Source: an uncultured Eubacteriales bacterium
Lineage (GTDB): Bacteria > Bacillota > Clostridia > UBA1381 > UBA9506
Length of the DNA stretch: 6,886 nt
Direction of reading: 5' to 3'
NCBI GenBank assembly: GCA_900545185.1
Contig: UQYH01000117.1
Location: forward strand, 1-6,886
The notes under the pieces were generated by a model, which was not told the origin of the DNA, made no database searches, and saw only the letters and a program-made list of their open reading frames with translations. Each line of letters begins with the position of its first letter. The first letter of the stretch is position 1. Shown here in pieces: positions 5,838 through 6,886 of the stretch. A program made the translations under genes and the position numbers.

Positions 5838-6886
5838 TTATTCCTGTACTTTCCATTCTACATATTCCATTTTCAAAGGCTCTTTATATTGCTGTGTGCT
5901 TAAATCATATCGTCTAATCTCTTGAAGCTCATCGGAATTTAATATTGTCTGCTTTAACACAAAAGTATTTTCGTTTTCAAACGATACTAGCAAGCGAACG
6001 GCAATATCAGACGGGAATGTTTCTAACTGTGCAATTTTTCCTGTTGCCTTATCAATTGAGATACAAGTTTCCGAATTTGCTTGCGTATAATTTTCTATCA
6101 TACATACCAAGTAATTTCTGCTTTCTATTCTCTGCATAATTCTAAATGCATCGTTTTCCAATATCGTATTTAGCGTGTCTTTGTGTGCTCTGCTTCCGGC
6201 TCCGGCATTGGTATCAATCGTCAGGGTTAATGTTTCTTCATCAAAGGTTAAACGCCCTAAATAATATGTGTCGTGTGCAACGTCGTCCCACAAAATTGAA
6301 TAGTCAGCATCTTCGTTTTCGGGTATCAAATAATAGGCAATCGCACGGATTGAAATATACGAGGTATCTTCAAGCAGCAAAACAGGCGGAGCCCAAGCGT
6401 TAGTGTATTTTTCGCTGCCTATCTGACAATACCATTTCTCTCCATTTTCAGATACAATCTCAATAATAGGCATATTTATATTTGCCCCTGTGGTTGCACC
6501 GTAAATTTGCTGTGTTACAGAATCAGTAACAAGATTTTCTTGTCCCTCCCAAGCATAGTACGGAAAACTTTGTTTACCTTTCATATAATCGGGTACAGCG
6601 CTTTTTGAAACATTGTAATGCACATTACAGTCAAGCATTTCAAATACTTTTCGGAGTGGGACATAATAACTATCAGTATTCAAATACCGTGAGTTTTCAA
6701 TGTGTTTAATATCTATCGTTTGTTTCTCACCATTAACAGCAATTATTCCGTTGTTTAGTTCCCAACCGTCCATCGCCGCCATAACAATGGTTGCGCCAAG
6801 CATTGATATAGCAACCGCGCAGGACATCACCGCCGCCATAATTTTTGAAATCCGTCCGCTTTTCCTGCGAATTTTTGTAAACCTGT
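5838..6886 (-). CDS. BlaR1/M56-like protein with extracellular stalk-like domain, 5' end beyond the window
   Basis: The reading frame is open to the window edge. Codons 6840-6884 read RFTKIRRKSGRISKI, so the Met at 6839 is internal and the true start lies outside. From that Met, residues 1-22 form a transmembrane helix almost identical to that of the next gene. Residues about 32-80 look like a copper-amine-oxidase-type stalk domain (IAVNGEKQTIDI, then YYVPLRKVFEMLDCNVHY). A second weak copy may lie at about 152-210 (YISIRAIAYYL, ILWDD, LTLTID). Residues about 215-333 are unrecognised, with beta-strand-like repeats such as CISIDKATGKIAQLE. The missing N-terminus could hold a full M56 zinc protease domain, or the gene could be protease-less like its neighbour; the window cannot decide. 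It is the most upstream visible gene of the operon and ends 20 bases before the next start. Confidence 0.75.
   Translation of the reverse strand, partial: RFTKIRRKSGRISKIMAAVMSCAVAISMLGATIVMAAMDGWELNNGIIAVNGEKQTIDIKHIENSRYLNTDSYYVPLRKVFEMLDCNVHYNVSKSAVPDYMKGKQSFPYYAWEGQENLVTDSVTQQIYGATTGANINMPIIEIVSENGEKWYCQIGSEKYTNAWAPPVLLLEDTSYISIRAIAYYLIPENEDADYSILWDDVAHDTYYLGRLTFDEETLTLTIDTNAGAGSRAHKDTLNTILENDAFRIMQRIESRNYLVCMIENYTQANSETCISIDKATGKIAQLETFPSDIAVRLLVSFENENTFVLKQTILNSDELQEIRRYDLSTQQYKEPLKMEYVEWKVQE
6775..6886 (-). repeat. Anchor-coding repeat, copy 2 (runs off the window edge)
   Basis: Partner of 5651-5762 at 88% identity. The match is still strong at the last base of the window, so the duplicated unit probably extends further upstream into the missing part of this gene. 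Confidence 0.9.

Overview
The window looks like chromosomal DNA from a low-to-mid GC Gram-positive bacterium, most likely a gut Clostridia (Oscillospiraceae- or Lachnospiraceae-like). The evidence is strong AGGAGG-type ribosome binding sites, a SigB/SigF/SigG-type sigma factor, secreted proteins with copper-amine-oxidase-type stalk domains, and BlaR1-like membrane anchors. Genus and species cannot be told from this sequence.

Layout. On the + strand, 117-857 encodes an alternative sigma factor that reads into a strong bidirectional terminator (887-933). Everything else is on the - strand. Read in the direction of transcription, two blocks are visible. The first (>6886 to 3855) is a tight three-gene operon for membrane or secreted proteins: a BlaR1-like protein cut by the window edge, a second protein carrying almost the same anchor but no protease domain, and a secreted stalk-domain protein. 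It ends at a textbook terminator (3792-3827). The second block starts at a clear sigma-A promoter (3652-3681) and runs rsmE (16S rRNA m3U1498 methyltransferase), a small four-helix membrane protein with a polylysine tail, then glyA (serine hydroxymethyltransferase), ending at the shared terminator at 887-933.

How the genes fit together. The rsmE/membrane protein/glyA block is housekeeping: ribosome modification and one-carbon supply. The stalk/anchor operon is the accessory part. Two consecutive genes share about 112 bp of 88% identical DNA covering the end of a BlaR1/M56-like cytoplasmic region and its last transmembrane helix, but their extracellular parts are unrelated. The edge gene and the third gene both carry stalk-like domains. 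This looks like a modular set of surface sensors or surface proteins built on one recurring anchor. If a full-length M56 protease and a BlaI-type repressor lie just beyond base 6886, the protease-less protein would be a companion sensor. That is inference, because the decisive sequence is outside the window.

No tRNA, rRNA, CRISPR array, insertion sequence or known riboswitch was recognised. There is no gene-free stretch over 300 bases; the longest gap is 3625-3854.
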